DNA of 64,000 nucleotides from CAYSCZ01 sp051155775 (GCA_051155775.1 DAXETV010000029.1:1-64000), one strand, 5' to 3'; positions 18,524 through 28,127 are shown, counted from the stretch's first letter. Translations and numbers: made by a program. The notes: generated by a model not told the origin, from the letters alone.

Positions 18524-21500
18524 TTATATTTCAATATGATGTTCTTCTGTTTTCAATTCTGAATTGAGGACCCTTAGGGTAACATCAACCATATCTATAT
18601 ATTTAGACATCATATCATAAAATTCATCCTTACTGATGATTAGTAGTAAGGACTCTTCTTCTGTGGTTGCGCTAAAATTATATTTATCTGAATCTAATAT
18701 TACTTCTTCCCCGATCACACTACGTTCTAAAAGCGTTTTTATCGTTTGATCTTCATCATGTAATCTAATAGACCCTTTGACAATTATGAAAATTGGATAT
18801 ACACCTTTATCTTCTTTATCTATTATGGTTATACCTTCATCAATTTTAATCTCATCGGTTACTTTAGCCAATTCAATAAGAATTGCTCCAGGAATAGACT
18901 TGAATTCATCTATTTCCTTTAACAACATGGTATTTTCAATATTCAAAAGCTTTTTGTGGAATTTACCACCCTCTTCCTGAAAAACAGGCGGAAGTATCGC
19001 TTTATCGAGATCTGATTTCACTTTAGGGTCTAACCTGGCAGTATGGGCGTCATATTGATGTTGATCGATCATGTAAATTATAGCTGCCGCTGTTTCCCGC
19101 ATAAAATAGTCCGGGTTGAACAGGTTTGCCACCAAAGCATCTGCGACTTTTGCATCAGGCATCGACCCAATTTTGTACATGGCTAGCGCTTTAGTCCATT
19201 TGTTGATATGGTTGTAGTCTCTATTAATAATCTGGAGTAAAAGGTCCTGGTAATTTTCGAATTCTTCGGGAGGATAGTATGCTTGTAATTTATTAAGCCT
19301 CTCAGAGTTTTTGTAATCGTCTAAGATTGGGAAAAGCTTAACCTTAAGGTTGTCTTCAACAAATACTTGCAACATCTCTATAGCAAACGCTACATTGTCT
19401 GTACTTCCTTCTTCAATATTTTCCTGGACCAGCCTTATGCTCTGAGGGTCATAAATCATCGCCAATAGCATAAATATATCTCTGTAATTTTGCTTATTTT
19501 CTTCCTCAAAAGCGTTTCTAACCATATAATCATAATGATCATCATTTGGTATTTCAGTAAGCGCTTTGATGTTCCAGGCTATGTCTCCAATTATTGCCTC
19601 GATGGCTATTTTTATTCTGGCTGCCTGAAAATCGTAGGCTTGAAATCCATTATAACTTAGTGAAAGCAAAATCTCGGAAATAATACTTTTGTCGGGATAA
19701 TCAATTTTTCGCCATAATAATTCAATGGCCTTTGATCCGCCTAATCGACCAATCACTTGTATTATCCTTAGCATCACGTTGGGGCTCTGATTGGTTTTAT
19801 AAAAAGCATTATCGACAGTCTGGAGTACCGAATCACCGGAAGCAATTAATGATGCCATAGCAACATTAGAATAAGCAGGTATATCAAGATTTTCAATAAG
19901 TATAGGCCATAACTCCGGACGTTTTAATTTGCCGGCCGTTAGCATTGCCGCTTTCTTCACCTCCGGGTTGATATCGCGCATTAACTCATTCACATAGCTT
20001 ACATGTCTATCCTCCTCCAAATTAACCAATAATCTAGCGGCTAGTATTCTATCTTTGAAATTTGCCGAACGGATCATTGGAAGTATTCGTTCTTCTGAAA
20101 TTTTTACTTTTTTGAACTTTTCAAAATTATCGATTACCTTATTACCCAACTGCTTTAACCTGTCAATATTTTCATAGCTAACTTCTTCTTTTAGGCTTTC
20201 CAGAAGATGAAGCGGTTTACATTCATTAAGTTTTACATATGAATATTTTCTTACTACCGGTAGTTCTGTCTGGAGCATCTCGATTAAGGTATCTTCAAGT
20301 TTAATAGGTTCAATACGCTCCAATAATTTCAATGAAATGATACTTCTGTCGGTTTCCTCCTCAAGCAATTCATTCTTTAATACGTTTATGGTACTATGGA
20401 CATTTCTTTTTCCTTCACCTCTCATCTCATCTTTTTTAACTTCCAGCGTTCCTCTCAATGTAGTCTTATATTCATTAAATAGTTTGGTTGCGTAGATTAC
20501 CACCAAAATGGCAAGACCGAGAATAAAATAAGAGAAGTGTATCAGCTCAAAAAACACCAACAGTCCCAGTCCGATTTGTGCAGCACCCGCAATCAGTGTG
20601 GAAAATTGATTGACCACCCCTTCGATTTTGGTTTGTACATCAAACCTAATTTTCACATCCAACGGTAAAAAGAATAATTTAAATGCCGGGTTTTCTAAGG
20701 CATCCTTGAGCGATGCTGTAAAGAGCTTTCCAAGCGCTGTGAAAAGAAAATAAAACAAAAAGACATCAGACTTTTCTTCATATCCGAAAATGTGGCCAGA
20801 TACCACCGCACCAATGGTAAATAAAATCAATACCAGTGGCATAACCATGAGCGCAATTTTCAGACCATAGTTTTCAATTATGTAGTCATTAATGAAACTT
20901 TGAATTAAAAAGCTGGATATCATTATCGCCCCATTAAAAAAGGATAAAAAGTTAGCCAACTCTGTTTCATTCGGATACATTGTCTCAGTGGCTGTCAAAA
21001 AAGTATAGCTCACAAAAACACTGACCCCCATAGAGAATACCAAAAAAAGCGATAGCATTTTCAGGTAAGGGGTCTTCAATATATCTATAAATCGAATGGT
21101 CTGCTCCATCTCCCCTTTTTGACGTTTAGTGACCGCGTCTACGTTGTAGTTTCTGATGATGGTGATTGAGAATATAAAAACCCCAAAAGCAGCCAAAGAA
21201 GAGAACATTAATAGGTCGTAAGTCTTGTCAATAACATAAGTCGTTAAAATTGGTATGGAAAAAAAAGCAAGTATTGTTGCAGATAATTGACCGGTGTCAA
21301 TACCTCCAATAATCCTTTTAGATTGTCTTAAGTCAAATATTCTTCCAAACAAACCCCAAAAACCGAGTAATGTAACTGCGGTGATTGGACCTATCATCAC
21401 AAACAACACAAAAGGAAGAATGTAAAAATCATTTTCGCTCACTGAATAATCAATAAATTCAAAAGATAATCGGATACCAGTAATGAATAATAATATCAAA

Positions 21501-21766
21501 AAAATATTAGATGTAACCAGTACAGAATACTTCAACCTTTTTTGCAGGGATACATAAAGAATGGTAGATACAATTCCTAAAAAACCAGTAGTGAAAAAAG
21601 CCACGTCAAGGTAGGATTCACCCATAGTATTCAAGAATAAAGTTTCAGAACCAATCTGATAGGTTGCAAGAAATATTCCCATGAAGAAACCTTTGCCAAG
21701 CAATAATAACATCGGTTTTTCTTCACCTTCAATACCCCCTAAGAATTTTAAAAACGCCTGTACCAC
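18524..21766 (-). CDS. ATP/ADP-translocase-like membrane protein fused to HEAT repeats and a cyclic-nucleotide-binding domain
   Basis: The 1080-residue product has three parts. About 1-440 holds 10-12 hydrophobic helices with MFS / nucleotide-translocase (Npt-like) character (KGFFMGIFLATYQIGSETLF). About 460-900 is helical HEAT-type repeat (EVKKAAMLTAGKLKRPELW, YFMRETAAAIIYM). About 940-1070 is a cNMP-binding fold (GVYPIFIIVKGSIRLH, LERSVIGEEVILDSD). The start is GTG at 21766; the first in-frame ATG is residue 19, inside the N-terminal region. It lies 72 nt upstream of the TIR gene on the same strand and probably heads the cluster. Known short nucleotide translocases lack the two cytoplasmic extensions, so this may be a sensor rather than a transporter. 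Confidence 0.8.
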   Translation of the reverse strand: MVQAFLKFLGGIEGEEKPMLLLLGKGFFMGIFLATYQIGSETLFLNTMGESYLDVAFFTTGFLGIVSTILYVSLQKRLKYSVLVTSNIFLILLFITGIRLSFEFIDYSVSENDFYILPFVLFVMIGPITAVTLLGFWGLFGRIFDLRQSKRIIGGIDTGQLSATILAFFSIPILTTYVIDKTYDLLMFSSLAAFGVFIFSITIIRNYNVDAVTKRQKGEMEQTIRFIDILKTPYLKMLSLFLVFSMGVSVFVSYTFLTATETMYPNETELANFLSFFNGAIMISSFLIQSFINDYIIENYGLKIALMVMPLVLILFTIGAVVSGHIFGYEEKSDVFLFYFLFTALGKLFTASLKDALENPAFKLFFLPLDVKIRFDVQTKIEGVVNQFSTLIAGAAQIGLGLLVFFELIHFSYFILGLAILVVIYATKLFNEYKTTLRGTLEVKKDEMRGEGKRNVHSTINVLKNELLEEETDRSIISLKLLERIEPIKLEDTLIEMLQTELPVVRKYSYVKLNECKPLHLLESLKEEVSYENIDRLKQLGNKVIDNFEKFKKVKISEERILPMIRSANFKDRILAARLLVNLEEDRHVSYVNELMRDINPEVKKAAMLTAGKLKRPELWPILIENLDIPAYSNVAMASLIASGDSVLQTVDNAFYKTNQSPNVMLRIIQVIGRLGGSKAIELLWRKIDYPDKSIISEILLSLSYNGFQAYDFQAARIKIAIEAIIGDIAWNIKALTEIPNDDHYDYMVRNAFEEENKQNYRDIFMLLAMIYDPQSIRLVQENIEEGSTDNVAFAIEMLQVFVEDNLKVKLFPILDDYKNSERLNKLQAYYPPEEFENYQDLLLQIINRDYNHINKWTKALAMYKIGSMPDAKVADALVANLFNPDYFMRETAAAIIYMIDQHQYDAHTARLDPKVKSDLDKAILPPVFQEEGGKFHKKLLNIENTMLLKEIDEFKSIPGAILIELAKVTDEIKIDEGITIIDKEDKGVYPIFIIVKGSIRLHDEDQTIKTLLERSVIGEEVILDSDKYNFSATTEEESLLLIISKDEFYDMMSKYIDMVDVTLRVLNSELKTEEHHIEI

Positions 21767-21870
21767 AATTCTTTTTAATTTGATCTTAGAAAATTAAATA
21801 AATTTTATAAAAATTTGACTATTCAAAGATCAATAGGTAAAAATTAATGAAACGCAATCACTCAATTAGA

Positions 21871-22773
21871 TTAAAAATATAATTCACTGGCTACCCTGTA
21901 GGTATTGGAATGAGCTTCTAATATGTCTGAAATTTTTTTTGAATAGCCGCCTCCCATACTCACTACTATTGGGATTTTATTCTCGCGGCAAAACTTAAAA
22001 ACTATCTCATCCCTTTTTTTACAGCCGGCTATGCTAACACTTAGGCGGCCTAATTGGTCAGTTATTAATATATCTACGCCCGCCTGATAAAATATAAATT
22101 CTGGCTTGAAATTATTGGTGATAGTTTCTATAGCTTTTTGAAGTTGAAATAGGTATTTCATATCAGAAACACCATCATCCAGGGGCAGGTCAAGGTCAGA
22201 AAGTTCTTTTTTTAGCGGATAATTATTTTTACCATGCATACTAAATGTGAAAACATTGGGTTCGTGCTTAAATATCTCAGCCGTTCCATTACCCTGGTGG
22301 ACATCCAGGTCTATAACCAATACTTTTTTAAAACCCATGTGTTTGATCAGGTAATTAGCAGCAATCGCTATGTCATTAAGCAGACAGAAGCCTTCCCCTT
22401 TATCGCTAAAAGCATGGTGAGTACCCCCAGCAACATTCATTGCCACACCATATTGCAGTGCATAGTGACAGCATTGTAGTGTCCCATGGGCTATCTCAAT
22501 CTCCCTCTCAACCAATAATGATGATAAAGGAAAACCTGTTCTTCTAATTTCCTGCCTGGTTAGTTTGAGCGCTTTGAGCTTCGTCCAGTAAGCTTCTGTA
22601 TGTACATCCAGGATTAAATCCTCCTGTAATTTATTTGGTTGGAATAAGTTTTCCGCTTCTATCGTTCCCTCTCTTAAAAGTTGCTGTGGCAACAATTCAT
22701 ATTTTATCATGGGAAATCTATGATCTTTTGGAAGAGGGTGTGAATAATTTGTATTCCATGCTACCTTCAGCAT
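21871..22773 (-). CDS. Histone deacetylase-family (acetoin-utilisation-like) deacetylase
   Basis: The 300-residue product has the class features: tandem His in GGTHHAF (119-120), zinc ligands in VIDLDVHQGNG (D157, H159) and YQAGVDIL (D234), and the catalytic Tyr in MGGGYSKK. Such enzymes remove acetyl groups from lysine or small amines through a bound zinc. ATG at 22773 is used; a TTG at 22782 would add three residues. The holin-like gene ends 38 nt upstream on the same strand. The substrate is unknown. Confidence 0.9.
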   Translation of the reverse strand: MLKVAWNTNYSHPLPKDHRFPMIKYELLPQQLLREGTIEAENLFQPNKLQEDLILDVHTEAYWTKLKALKLTRQEIRRTGFPLSSLLVEREIEIAHGTLQCCHYALQYGVAMNVAGGTHHAFSDKGEGFCLLNDIAIAANYLIKHMGFKKVLVIDLDVHQGNGTAEIFKHEPNVFTFSMHGKNNYPLKKELSDLDLPLDDGVSDMKYLFQLQKAIETITNNFKPEFIFYQAGVDILITDQLGRLSVSIAGCKKRDEIVFKFCRENKIPIVVSMGGGYSKKISDILEAHSNTYRVASELYF

Positions 22774-22810
22774 AAACAGCAAACCCCGACCAAAAAAATA
22801 AAGTTTGACA

Positions 22811-23152
22811 CTAAGCCTTTTTTCTTAAATCATCAAACAAAGAATTGAGTATAGCCAGTATCAAGCTAAACAAAAAAGCCCACCAAAATCCATCCACTTC
22901 AAAACCAGGAACTAAAGCATCCGCCAGAACAATAAGAATAGCGTTTATTACTAATAAGAATATACCAAGTGTTATAACAGTCAGTGGGATGGTTAAGATA
23001 ATCATAAGAGGCTTGATGGTGACATTTAAAATTGCCAGGATTAAAGCTACGATCGTTGCTGTTAGAAAATCTTTGATATCTACTCCAGGTAAAATATAGG
23101 AGGCAATGATTATTCCAAGTGCTGATAAAAGTATTTTAACCAGAAAATTCAT
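22811..23152 (-). CDS. Phage-holin-family IV-like small membrane protein
   Basis: The 113-residue protein has four hydrophobic segments (LVKILLSALGIIIASYILPG, TATIVALILAILNVTIKPL, LGIFLLVINAILIVLADALVPG, FWWAFLFSLILAILNSLF). This fits the widespread Mycobacterial 4-TMS holin-like family (PF04020). In most bacteria it is a chromosomal inner-membrane protein of unknown role and not a phage gene, and there is no other phage gene nearby. It follows the carbonic anhydrase gene by 5 nt, so the two are in one operon. Confidence 0.85.
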   Translation of the reverse strand: MNFLVKILLSALGIIIASYILPGVDIKDFLTATIVALILAILNVTIKPLMIILTIPLTVITLGIFLLVINAILIVLADALVPGFEVDGFWWAFLFSLILAILNSLFDDLRKKA

Positions 23153-23157
23153 TCAAA

Positions 23158-23670
23158 TTATGATTTAAACCAATTAGCGTACATCGGATAATTCGATGCT
23201 ATTCTATCGATCATTTCATTATTCTTTCCCTCCGTCTTTTTAATTCTCTTGGCGGGAACTCCAGCCCATATGCTGTTGCTTTCTACATACGTGCCTTCTA
23301 ATACTACTGATCCTGCACCAATAATTGCTCCTTTTTCAATAATTGCATGATCCATTACGATGGCACCCATTCCAATCAGCACCCGATCTTTCAACTCACA
23401 ACCGTGTATGATGGCCGAATGGCCAATGCTAACTTTATTCCCGATCACTGTTGGGGCTGTTTTATAAGTACAATGTACTACTGCATTGTCCTGAATATTG
23501 GTATCACTGCCTATTTTAATGTAATGGACATCACCTCTGATAACTGCATTAAACCAAACGGTGCAATTTTCACCCATTTCCACTTCACCTACAATCGTGG
23601 CGTTATCAGCGAACCAACAACTCTTTGGGAATTTTGGTGCGATACCCCTTACTTCCTTAATAAAAGCCAT
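23158..23670 (-). CDS. Gamma-class carbonic anhydrase-like left-handed beta-helix protein
   Basis: The 170-residue product is made of hexapeptide repeats (e.g. ATIVGEVEMGENCTVWFNAV, VSIGHSAIIHGCELKDRVLIG), with the His residues of the trimer zinc site visible in AVVHC and GHSAIIHGC. The length is typical of YrdA/PaaY-type proteins, which hydrate CO2 or are related acyltransferase-like enzymes. ATG at 23670 is preferred over GTG at 23673, one codon upstream. It is divergent from miaB, sharing an 87-nt upstream region. Confidence 0.9.
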   Translation of the reverse strand: MAFIKEVRGIAPKFPKSCWFADNATIVGEVEMGENCTVWFNAVIRGDVHYIKIGSDTNIQDNAVVHCTYKTAPTVIGNKVSIGHSAIIHGCELKDRVLIGMGAIVMDHAIIEKGAIIGAGSVVLEGTYVESNSIWAGVPAKRIKKTEGKNNEMIDRIASNYPMYANWFKS

Positions 23671-23728
23671 CACTCAAAACTAATATATTTTAACTGACAG
23701 TCAATACTGCCATTTTGACACTTATCGT

Positions 23729-23736
23729 TATATTTG
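23729..23736 (+). promoter_or_regulatory. Bacteroidota -7 promoter box for miaB
   Basis: TATATTTG matches the TAnnTTTG -7 consensus, 21 nt before the miaB ATG at 23758. No good TTTG -33 partner is seen at the usual 19-21 nt spacing. The box overlaps a TTG that could otherwise be read as an upstream miaB start, arguing against that start. Confidence 0.45.
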
Positions 23737-23757
23737 CGCCTTAAACGAGTGTTAGCG

Positions 23758-25206
23758 ATGAATCAACTAATAGAAGACATTACCATACTGGATAATAGTA
23801 ACAAGCTTACCAAACCCTCAGGAAATAATCCAAAGGGAAAAAGAAAGCTATATATAGAGAGCTACGGTTGTCAAATGAATTTTTCTGATAGCGAGATCGT
23901 ATCATCAATTCTCGAAAAAGAAGGGTTTCAAACAACATCAGACTATGAAGAGGCGGATTTGATCCTCATCAATACCTGCTCTATCAGGGAAAAAGCAGAA
24001 CAAACTGTCAGAAAGCGTTTGTCTCAGTTTAATAAATTAAAAGCAGAAAAGCCCTCCACCACCGTTGGTGTATTAGGCTGCATGGCAGAAAGACTAAAGT
24101 CAAAATTCCTTGAAGAAGAAAAAATAGTTGACCTGGTAGCAGGGCCTGACGCCTACAGAGACCTTCCAAAATTAATCGGTGATGTTGATGCAGGCCAAAA
24201 AGCAGTCAATACATTCCTTAGCCGGGAGGAAACATATGCTGATATCAGCCCGGTAAGACTTTCCTCTAATGGGGTCAGTGCCTTTATTTCAATCATGAGA
24301 GGATGTGATAATATGTGTTCATTTTGTGTTGTGCCCTTCACCCGTGGCAGGGAAAGAAGCCGCGACCCTCATTCAATTGTTAGAGAGGCCACTGACCTTT
24401 TTAACAACGGATACCGAGAGGTAACGCTGCTTGGACAAAATGTTGATTCTTACAAATGGTCTTCAGAAGAAAATAATAAGGCTAAACTTCAAAAAGCCAA
24501 CCCTAGTGAAGTGATAAATTTTGCTAAACTATTGGAAATGGTAGCTCACGTAAACCCATTATTGAGGGTAAGGTTCTCTACATCACACCCAAAAGATATT
24601 ACTGATGAAGTGCTGCACACTATGAAAAAATACAATAACATCTGCAAGTATATTCACCTTCCGGCCCAGAGTGGCAGTACCCGGGTCTTATCGCTTATGA
24701 ACAGAACATACTCCCGGGATTGGTACTTAGAGCGGGTAAGATCAATAAGACACATTTTGGGTGATGAATGCGGGATTTCATCGGACTTTATAACCGGCTT
24801 TTGCACTGAAACCGAAGAAGAACACCTGGATACTTTGTCCCTGATGGATATCGTCAAGTTTGACTTTTCATACATGTTCATTTACTCAGAAAGACCTGGC
24901 ACATTAGCAGCTAAAAAGTTTACTGACGATATACCGTTGGCTATAAAGAAAAGAAGGCTTAAAGAAGTAATTGAAAAACAAAACGTGCTATCTCTGCACC
25001 GAAATAAACTTGATGTTGGAAAAACCTTCGATGTACTAATCGAAGGATTATCAAAAAGATCAAAAAATCAATTTAAAGGAAGGAACAGCGCTAATAAAGT
25101 AATCATTTTCGATATAGAAGACGGATTAAAAAAAGGGGATTTCACAAAGGTCGCAGTTTATGATTGCACGGCTGCTACTTTATTTGGGAAAATCATTAAA
25201 GAGTAG
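23758..25206 (+). CDS. miaB: tRNA-2-methylthio-N6-dimethylallyladenosine synthase MiaB
   Basis: The 482-residue radical-SAM enzyme adds the 2-methylthio group to i6A37 of tRNAs. The N-terminal [4Fe-4S] cysteines sit in ESYGCQMNFSDSE, INTCSIREKAEQ and VLGCMAERL. The radical-SAM CxxxCxxC is in RGCDNMCSFCVVPFTRGRE, and a C-terminal TRAM domain is present (LIEGLSKRSKNQFKGR). A TTG at 23734 would extend the frame by eight residues but overlaps a promoter box, so the ATG at 23758 is used. A miaE gene occurs at 44 kb in the same window, so the organism probably makes ms2io6A. The sigma-54 activator gene follows 7 nt later. Confidence 0.95.
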   Translation: MNQLIEDITILDNSNKLTKPSGNNPKGKRKLYIESYGCQMNFSDSEIVSSILEKEGFQTTSDYEEADLILINTCSIREKAEQTVRKRLSQFNKLKAEKPSTTVGVLGCMAERLKSKFLEEEKIVDLVAGPDAYRDLPKLIGDVDAGQKAVNTFLSREETYADISPVRLSSNGVSAFISIMRGCDNMCSFCVVPFTRGRERSRDPHSIVREATDLFNNGYREVTLLGQNVDSYKWSSEENNKAKLQKANPSEVINFAKLLEMVAHVNPLLRVRFSTSHPKDITDEVLHTMKKYNNICKYIHLPAQSGSTRVLSLMNRTYSRDWYLERVRSIRHILGDECGISSDFITGFCTETEEEHLDTLSLMDIVKFDFSYMFIYSERPGTLAAKKFTDDIPLAIKKRRLKEVIEKQNVLSLHRNKLDVGKTFDVLIEGLSKRSKNQFKGRNSANKVIIFDIEDGLKKGDFTKVAVYDCTAATLFGKIIKE

Positions 25207-25213
25207 TTGAAAT

Positions 25214-26482
25214 ATGAATAATTCGGATATACTAAGCATCAAACAGCGGTTCGAGATAATTGGAAACTCTCCCAAGCTGAATAATGCGATCAGGGTAGCT
25301 ATTCAGGTTTCAGGCACTGACATGAGCGTACTCATTACCGGAGAAAGTGGAAGTGGTAAAGAATCTTTCTCTAAAATTATTCATTCCCTTAGTCCTAGGA
25401 AACATGGTCAATTTATAGCCATCAATTGTGGTGCAATACCTGAAGGAACAATTGATTCAGAGCTCTTTGGACATGAAAAAGGAGCTTTTACAGGTGCTTA
25501 TGATTCAAGAAAAGGTTACTTTGAAGTGACTAATGGTGGTACCATATTCCTTGATGAAATTGGTGAAATGCCGCTTGGGACACAAGCCAGGTTATTGAGG
25601 GTCTTAGAAAACGGCGAGTTCATTAAGGTTGGTTCTTCAAAAGTTCAAAAAACAGATGTAAGGGTAATCGCTGCCAGTAATGTTGACCTTATAAAAGCTG
25701 TTGAAAATGGAAAATTCAGAGAAGATCTTTATTACCGTTTAAACACTGTGCCAATCAATGTGCCGCCTCTTAGAGAACGGGGTAATGATATAATCCTGCT
25801 GTTTAGAAAATTTGCTTCTGATTTTTCAGAAAAATATCATGTGAAACCAATAGAACTGACAGCTGAAGCTAAAGATGTGTTAATCAGTTATCATTTCCCG
25901 GGAAATATAAGGCAATTGAAAAATTTGGCTGAACAAATGTCCGTTTTAGCTATGGATAGGGTAATTGACGCAAATCAGTTAATGGAATATTTGCCTGATC
26001 AACATAGTAATTTGCCGGCAATTGTACCGAAAAGTGAAAAATACAATAGCGAATTCTCGGAAAGGGATATACTTTATAAGGTCTTATTCGACTTAAAGAG
26101 TGATTTTAATGAATTGAAATCATTGGTATTGAAAATTTTGAAAAAAGATGATTCTACGGAACTAATAGAGAAACATGGAAATTTATTCTCCAAAATTCCT
26201 AATGAAGGTAATGAAGATGCCGATACAGAAGAATTAAAACCAAGTAGTCCGCTACTTTTGGAATCAGCTAAAGATCAAAATAATTATTCGGTTGACATCC
26301 AGGATATTACCCATGAGACGGAAGATGACGAATCACTCTCCATAGAGAAAAAAGAAAAAGAGTTGATAATGAAAGCCCTACATAGGAACAATAGAAAAAG
26401 AAAACAGGCAGCAAAAGACCTGGGAATCTCAGAAAGAACACTTTACAGAAAAATAAAACAATATGAACTGGAAGAGTTTTAA
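25214..26482 (+). CDS. Sigma-54-dependent transcriptional activator without receiver domain
   Basis: The 422-residue AAA+ protein has Walker A GESGSGKE (43-50), the sigma-54 contact loop GAFTGA (90-95), Walker B GGTIFLDEIGEM (about 108-119), the arginine-finger region FREDLYYRLN, and a C-terminal Fis-type helix-turn-helix (KRKQAAKDLGISERTLYRKIKQ, about 395-417). The AAA+ domain begins almost at residue 10, so there is no N-terminal receiver, PAS or GAF domain and control must come from elsewhere. An acidic linker (about 280-370) separates AAA+ and HTH. Its end overlaps lptE by 20 nt. Confidence 0.92.
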   Translation: MNNSDILSIKQRFEIIGNSPKLNNAIRVAIQVSGTDMSVLITGESGSGKESFSKIIHSLSPRKHGQFIAINCGAIPEGTIDSELFGHEKGAFTGAYDSRKGYFEVTNGGTIFLDEIGEMPLGTQARLLRVLENGEFIKVGSSKVQKTDVRVIAASNVDLIKAVENGKFREDLYYRLNTVPINVPPLRERGNDIILLFRKFASDFSEKYHVKPIELTAEAKDVLISYHFPGNIRQLKNLAEQMSVLAMDRVIDANQLMEYLPDQHSNLPAIVPKSEKYNSEFSERDILYKVLFDLKSDFNELKSLVLKILKKDDSTELIEKHGNLFSKIPNEGNEDADTEELKPSSPLLLESAKDQNNYSVDIQDITHETEDDESLSIEKKEKELIMKALHRNNRKRKQAAKDLGISERTLYRKIKQYELEEF

Positions 26483-26999
26483 TTTATCCTCGGCATACAT
26501 ATTATTAATGGTATTAACCGGTGGGTGCGGGGTTTATTCCTTTAGCGGTGCATCTATTGGGCCAGATGTCAAAACAATATCCATAGGGACATTTTTTAGT
26601 AACGCTCCTCTGGGCCCATCCAATATGAGCACGCTGTTCACTGAAAAGTTAAGAGATTTTTATCAGCAAAACACTAGTCTGGTGTTGGTTCAGGAAGAGG
26701 GTGATCTACAAATCGAGGGGTTTATAGAAGACTATACTTTAAAACCAATAGCACCCAGCTCTGCAAATAATACAGGTGGTATTGATTTCAGCAGCCTGAC
26801 CCGAATTAATATCACGGTTTCAGCAACATATTATAATACAAAAGATGATGCTTTTAATTTTGAAAATAAAAATTTCTCCTTCTTTAGAGACTTTGATCAA
26901 AATTCTGAAGATCTCGAATCTAACGAACAAGAATTCTTAAACGAGATTTTTGACCAAATTATCTTGGATATATTCAATAATTCAGTGGCTAATTGGTAA
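26463..26999 (+). CDS. lptE: LptE-like LPS-assembly lipoprotein
   Basis: The 178-residue lipoprotein has a signal peptide ending in the lipobox LTGGC (C22), then GVYSFSGASIGPDVKTISIGTF, the usual start of Bacteroidota LptE (LptBD-partner) proteins. The remainder is a compact alpha/beta fold. LptE plugs the LptD barrel that places lipopolysaccharide in the outer leaflet. It overlaps the end of the sigma-54 activator gene, an arrangement that I believe recurs in Cytophagales. Confidence 0.8.
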   Translation: MNWKSFNLSSAYILLMVLTGGCGVYSFSGASIGPDVKTISIGTFFSNAPLGPSNMSTLFTEKLRDFYQQNTSLVLVQEEGDLQIEGFIEDYTLKPIAPSSANNTGGIDFSSLTRINITVSATYYNTKDDAFNFENKNFSFFRDFDQNSEDLESNEQEFLNEIFDQIILDIFNNSVANW

Positions 27000-27038
27000 T
27001 TTTTTTTAAATTCGGAAAATATTTTTAAATTATCATCC

Positions 27039-28127
27039 GTGGACGAACAATATTTTATAAGCTTATTACGGCATCCCGGAAATATAACAAAGGATAACTT
27101 AGATGAACTGGCAGATGTAGTTGAAAGATTTCCATATTTCCAAAGTGGAAGGTTGGTCCTGGCAAAAGGAAGTAAAGAACTTAAAGTTTCGGAAGCCAAA
27201 CAAAGAATAAACTCCGCCTCAGTATATGCCACTGATCGAACATTATTAAAAAAATATATACTGGGAGAAATTATTTTTCTGGATTCAAAAACAGAAGAGA
27301 ATAAACCAAGGGAAAAACCCGTTACATCCAAGCATAAGCCCACCAAAAAAGTAAAAAGTACTTACCAAACGACCAAATCACAACAATCAACCACCGCTAG
27401 AAAAACAAGTGCCCCAATCCTGAAAGATTCAGGACCATTGCCCACCAAACCAAATCCTTTAGCTGACTCCATATTAAGCCACCGCAAAGAGTATGAGCTT
27501 TCAACCGATGAAGCTATAGACGAATTGAAGCATTATCTGGATGAGCTTCAAAGGAGTAAATCCAGATATCTTGAATATGAGAAGAAGATGGATGAGATAG
27601 AGGCCGAAGAACAAGCCGTTGATGAAGCAGTGAAAAAAGCAGCTATTGAATCAGAAAATACTGAGGAAACCAAAAGTGAGACCTCATCAAATATAAAATC
27701 GGGCCAACAAGAAGAAGCATCCTCAGAACCAACTGAAAAAAAATCTACAGAAGAACAGCAAATACTAACACAAGTTCAAGAACCCGAAAAAGAACAATCA
27801 ACGACAGCAAAATCGACAGATGAAACTGACGCACCTAAGGCATCAGAAAATGTAACCAAAACCAGAAAATCATCCAGGAGCGTTGTTCAGAAGAAAGAAA
27901 CGCAGATTAAGCAAGACCATGAACAACAAAAAAAAGAACAACCCAAAGAGCCTGTTAAATCACCATCAAAAAGATCAAAGTTCAAAATAGAAAGCCATAA
28001 ACCGAAGCAAGTAGAAGAACCCAAACAAGCCCATCCAAAAGAAAAAGAATCATCTGCCCCTAAGAAAAAGCGTTTTGTATTGACTTCAGGCTCCAATAAA
28101 AAATCTGGAGAAAAAAAAAACCAATAA
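27039..28127 (+). CDS. N-terminal part of a frameshifted TPR-type protein
   Basis: This frame gives 362 residues from a GTG start. A conserved helical N-terminus (LDELADVVERFPYFQSGRLVLAKG, about 20-43) is followed by a long, highly charged K/E/S/T-rich region. It ends abruptly after the ten-A run at 28111-28120. Shifting by -1 there (equivalent to one more A) continues straight into PISSEHRNQERNQQEIIEN and then the TPR segment recorded separately. In related Bacteroidota proteins the FPYFQSARLLLAK-type start and the C-terminal TPR belong to one protein, so this is half of a single gene. Confidence 0.7.
   Translation: MDEQYFISLLRHPGNITKDNLDELADVVERFPYFQSGRLVLAKGSKELKVSEAKQRINSASVYATDRTLLKKYILGEIIFLDSKTEENKPREKPVTSKHKPTKKVKSTYQTTKSQQSTTARKTSAPILKDSGPLPTKPNPLADSILSHRKEYELSTDEAIDELKHYLDELQRSKSRYLEYEKKMDEIEAEEQAVDEAVKKAAIESENTEETKSETSSNIKSGQQEEASSEPTEKKSTEEQQILTQVQEPEKEQSTTAKSTDETDAPKASENVTKTRKSSRSVVQKKETQIKQDHEQQKKEQPKEPVKSPSKRSKFKIESHKPKQVEEPKQAHPKEKESSAPKKKRFVLTSGSNKKSGEKKNQ

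Noticed and set aside
22811..23152. Phage holin gene as evidence for a prophage
   Set aside because: The family is a common chromosomal membrane protein and no phage structural, integrase or lysis gene is nearby.
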